Below are positions 5,739 through 7,336 of a DNA stretch of 7,336 nt, in pieces (the stretch's first letter is position 1; each line of letters begins with the position of its first letter). The notes beneath the pieces are model-generated. The model ran no database searches and was not told the origin of the DNA. It saw only the letters and a list, made by a program, of their open reading frames with translations. The stretch is from Candidatus Odinarchaeota archaeon (lineage in GTDB: Archaea > Asgardarchaeota > JAGGXT01): the NCBI GenBank assembly GCA_021162905.1, contig JAGGXT010000231.1:1-7336 (forward strand), read 5' to 3'. Made by a program: the position numbers and the translations under genes.

Positions 5739-5744
5739 GAATTT

Positions 5745-6665
5745 ATGCACGCTGCAACACACATATCAGATTGCGATGGAATAATATCCGCCGCCCTTAT
5801 TTTAAGAAAATTCCCAGACGCAATTATAGACTTTCATACGATAGATAGTATAAAACAATCACTTATTGAATACGATATTGTAGTTGATCTACCTAAATCT
5901 CCTAAGGCATTAGTAAACATAGACCACCATGAATCTAATTTTGAAAATCTTAAAAAAACAGGTAGACTAACAGAAAAAGATATGGTAGTCCCTGATGCCC
6001 CTTCTGCAGCATCCGTACTTATCAAGTATCTCAAACTTGAGGATGATCCGATAGCAAGAGAACTTGTAGAGATGGCAAATATTGCAGATACGGGAGGATA
6101 TACTGATGAAACAATAATTCTTGATAAACTTATAAAAGCGTCTCAACATGACATTGATTTTTTGAGATACCTAGCTAAGGTTCTTTCGCTCAAAGGAAAG
6201 AAATTTCTTGAGGATGAAAAACTAAAAGCTAAGTGGGAAGAAGTATTGCAATCTTATGAAAAATACAAAGATTTTGTTTGTAAGGTTGCAGAAAACTTGC
6301 AGCCGAGCGATTTTGTAATTGTTGACGAGAGAAACGTTTTACCTTACTTTGTTGCAAAGGATTTAGCATATGAATTATTTACAAGAAATAAAGCTAAAGT
6401 GGTAGCATTAGTATATGATTCTCCTTATGATGAGGAGAAAGTAAGAATCTCATTTAGGGTGCATTCGCAATTTAACTTCAATGTTAGAAAAATAGCTGAA
6501 AAATTTGGTGGAGGGGGGCATGTAAAAGCTTCTGGAGCTACCTTTACTAGGGAAGAAAATATTCTTGAAAAAATAATTGATGAAATTACTAAATATTCTG
6601 AAGTGGGTGAAGTATTGGTTGTAGTTATGAAAAATAGTAAATTTGTTGATATTCTTAGTAGTTAA
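5745..6665 (+). CDS. DHH/DHHA1 family phosphoesterase (NrnA/RecJ-like)
   Basis: This 306-residue protein has a DHH catalytic domain followed by a DHHA1 substrate-binding domain, as in NrnA-type nano-RNases/pAp phosphatases and archaeal RecJ-like nucleases. The N-terminal metal-binding motif is THISDCDGIISAA (His6, Asp9, Asp11). The remaining ligands are VVDLP (Asp48), the name-giving NIDHHES (Asp60, His61, His62) and IADTGGY (Asp115). The DHHA1 signature FGGGGHVKASGAT spans 254-266. The expected activity is manganese-dependent hydrolysis of short oligonucleotides, single-stranded nucleic acid or a related phosphodiester; the exact substrate is not visible. It lacks the extra domains of bacterial RecJ. 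The motif begins only five residues after Met1, so the N-terminus is tight. It is cytoplasmic, with no signal or membrane segment. Its 3' end overlaps the convergent DUF429 gene by 11 bases. Confidence 0.93.
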   Translation: MHAATHISDCDGIISAALILRKFPDAIIDFHTIDSIKQSLIEYDIVVDLPKSPKALVNIDHHESNFENLKKTGRLTEKDMVVPDAPSAASVLIKYLKLEDDPIARELVEMANIADTGGYTDETIILDKLIKASQHDIDFLRYLAKVLSLKGKKFLEDEKLKAKWEEVLQSYEKYKDFVCKVAENLQPSDFVIVDERNVLPYFVAKDLAYELFTRNKAKVVALVYDSPYDEEKVRISFRVHSQFNFNVRKIAEKFGGGGHVKASGATFTREENILEKIIDEITKYSEVGEVLVVVMKNSKFVDILSS

Positions 6666-7251
6666 CGATTTGGAGCATTGGAATGACTTCAATAAAAGAA
6701 CTTGATGGAAGATACAAAATCCCATCTTCAGCTTCTATCGTTTCCACTTCCCCTAAAAAATAAGCAAGCCCTGTTAGTGCGCAAACTATGGCATCCATCT
6801 CATCTTTAGAGATTCTATTTTGTGGGTGTATTTTTAGATATCTGAGTATTTCACTGTGGGTAATACCCAACTTTTTTAAGGTTGATTTAGGATGGACTTC
6901 GATAACTTTTTTCCCTTTTGATAGTAGATGTTCCTTAAGTTCAATAGCGCGAAATGTTAATTTTTTCATGCCACTAAATAAAGCTGGGAAAACTCGGAAA
7001 CCTCGCTTTGTCATTTCTTTATCTAACTCTCGTGCCATATCATTTTCATTGAGTGGTAAAGTTAGTGGAGAATCTATAGCCACTATACTTGCATCAGAAC
7101 AGAAACTTAGAATATCAGAATTAGTAAATGCCTTCTTATAGACAAGGGAGGCAATAATATTAGATGTATCGCTATCTATAATTCTTATTTTTGCAAGTCC
7201 TGTTCGGTTTTTTTCAACCCCCGCCAAGTCCACACCAGCAATTATTGTCAT
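6655..7251 (-). CDS. DUF429 predicted nuclease (RNase H-like fold)
   Basis: This 198-residue protein matches DUF429/COG2410, a family predicted to have an RNase H-like fold and nuclease activity but without a firmly established function. Diagnostic segments are the N-terminal IIAGVDLAG with NRTG (3-18, Asp8), VAIDSPLTLP (57-66, Asp60) and the RELDKEMTKRGFRVFPA segment (74-90). GMKKLTFRAIEL (94-105), KVIEVHPKSTLKKLG (115-129, Glu118) and KDEMDAIVCALTGLAY (149-164, Asp153) follow. The acidic residues Asp8, Asp60, Glu118 and Asp153 are spaced as expected for a metal site of this fold. The start ATG (7251-7249) has GAGGAG 6 bases upstream. The gene is convergent with the DHH gene and overlaps it by 11 bases. 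The family assignment is good; the substrate is unknown. Confidence 0.88.
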   Translation of the reverse strand: MTIIAGVDLAGVEKNRTGLAKIRIIDSDTSNIIASLVYKKAFTNSDILSFCSDASIVAIDSPLTLPLNENDMARELDKEMTKRGFRVFPALFSGMKKLTFRAIELKEHLLSKGKKVIEVHPKSTLKKLGITHSEILRYLKIHPQNRISKDEMDAIVCALTGLAYFLGEVETIEAEDGILYLPSSSFIEVIPMLQIVNY

Positions 7252-7257
7252 CTCCGA

Positions 7258-7263
7258 CTCCTC
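7258..7263 (-). promoter_or_regulatory. Ribosome binding site of the DUF429 gene
   Basis: GAGGAG on the minus strand with a 6-base spacer to the ATG at 7251-7249. It confirms the start and serves as a spacing reference for the same hexamer before the coiled-coil gene. Confidence 0.65.
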
Positions 7264-7284
7264 ATACCTATCAATTCATACACA

Positions 7285-7301
7285 TATTAATAAATATAAT
7301 T
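7285..7301 (-). promoter_or_regulatory. Candidate TATA region of the DUF429 gene
   Basis: The minus strand reads AATTATATTTATTAATA here, the most TATA-like stretch upstream of the gene. A box centred near 7297 would start the message near 7271, giving a leader of about 20 bases containing the GAGGAG. The rest of the sequence to the right edge shows no gene that I can support. Confidence 0.4.
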
Positions 7302-7336
7302 GCTTACATGTTAATCCAGTAATGTGGTGTTAAAAA

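Noticed and set aside
5834..6149. Two minus-strand frames opposite the DHH gene (5834-6034 and 5967-6149)
   Set aside because: They overlap each other and a DHH domain with complete motifs; neither has an initiation signal.
6450..6725. Minus-strand 91-codon frame over the end of the DHH gene
   Set aside because: It spans the DHHA1 signature on the other strand and the DUF429 gene end in another frame; its Phe/Asn/Ile-rich product reflects AT-rich antisense.
6788..7141. Plus-strand 117-codon frame opposite DUF429
   Set aside because: Despite its length it is antisense to a gene with recognisable DUF429 motifs and a good ribosome binding site, and has no known motif itself.

Overview
The window looks like a piece of an AT-rich archaeal genome. 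The evidence is the gene content: a Ras/Rab-like small GTPase next to a Roadblock/LC7 protein, a DUF123 (Uri-type GIY-YIG) protein, an archaeal-style DHH/DHHA1 phosphoesterase, a DUF429 protein and an agmatinase. Intergenic spaces are short with TATA-like boxes and GGTGA/GAGGAG ribosome binding sites. The Rab-like GTPase plus Roadblock pairing fits Asgard archaea or deep TACK lineages (for example Bathyarchaeia or Korarchaeia). The lineage is an inference and the sequence alone does not settle it.

Layout from left to right. Positions 1-1218 (minus) hold most of a large membrane protein of unknown function that runs off the left edge. It is divergent from an agmatinase/ureohydrolase gene (1351-2241, plus), with a 132-base promoter region between them. 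The agmatinase meets, tail to tail with a 9-base overlap, a minus-strand gene series. In transcription order this is a DUF123 GIY-YIG protein (5667-5176), a roughly 590-residue coiled-coil protein with a C-terminal winged-helix-like domain (5105-3327), a Roadblock/LC7 protein (3212-2820) and a Rab-like GTPase (2763-2233). A DHH phosphoesterase (5745-6665, plus) is divergent from the DUF123 gene and overlaps by 11 bases the end of a minus-strand DUF429 gene (7251-6655). Coding density is very high. Once the edge-truncated gene is counted, no stretch over 300 bases lacks a gene. I saw no tRNA, rRNA, CRISPR array, insertion sequence or pseudogene.

The part most worth following is the coiled-coil/winged-helix, Roadblock and GTPase trio. 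A Roadblock protein beside a Ras-like GTPase recalls the MglA/MglB pair of bacteria and the eukaryotic Ragulator/TRAPP/dynein-associated Roadblock proteins. Here a long rod-shaped protein with a possible DNA-binding end sits just upstream, suggesting a GTPase-controlled scaffold or chromosome/nucleoid-linked system. That link rests on gene order only.

The right half groups three nucleic-acid enzyme-like proteins (DUF123, DHH, DUF429), which looks like a housekeeping nucleic-acid processing neighbourhood. Non-ATG starts are common: GTG for the membrane protein, TTG for both Roadblock and GTPase, and possibly GTG for the coiled-coil gene.
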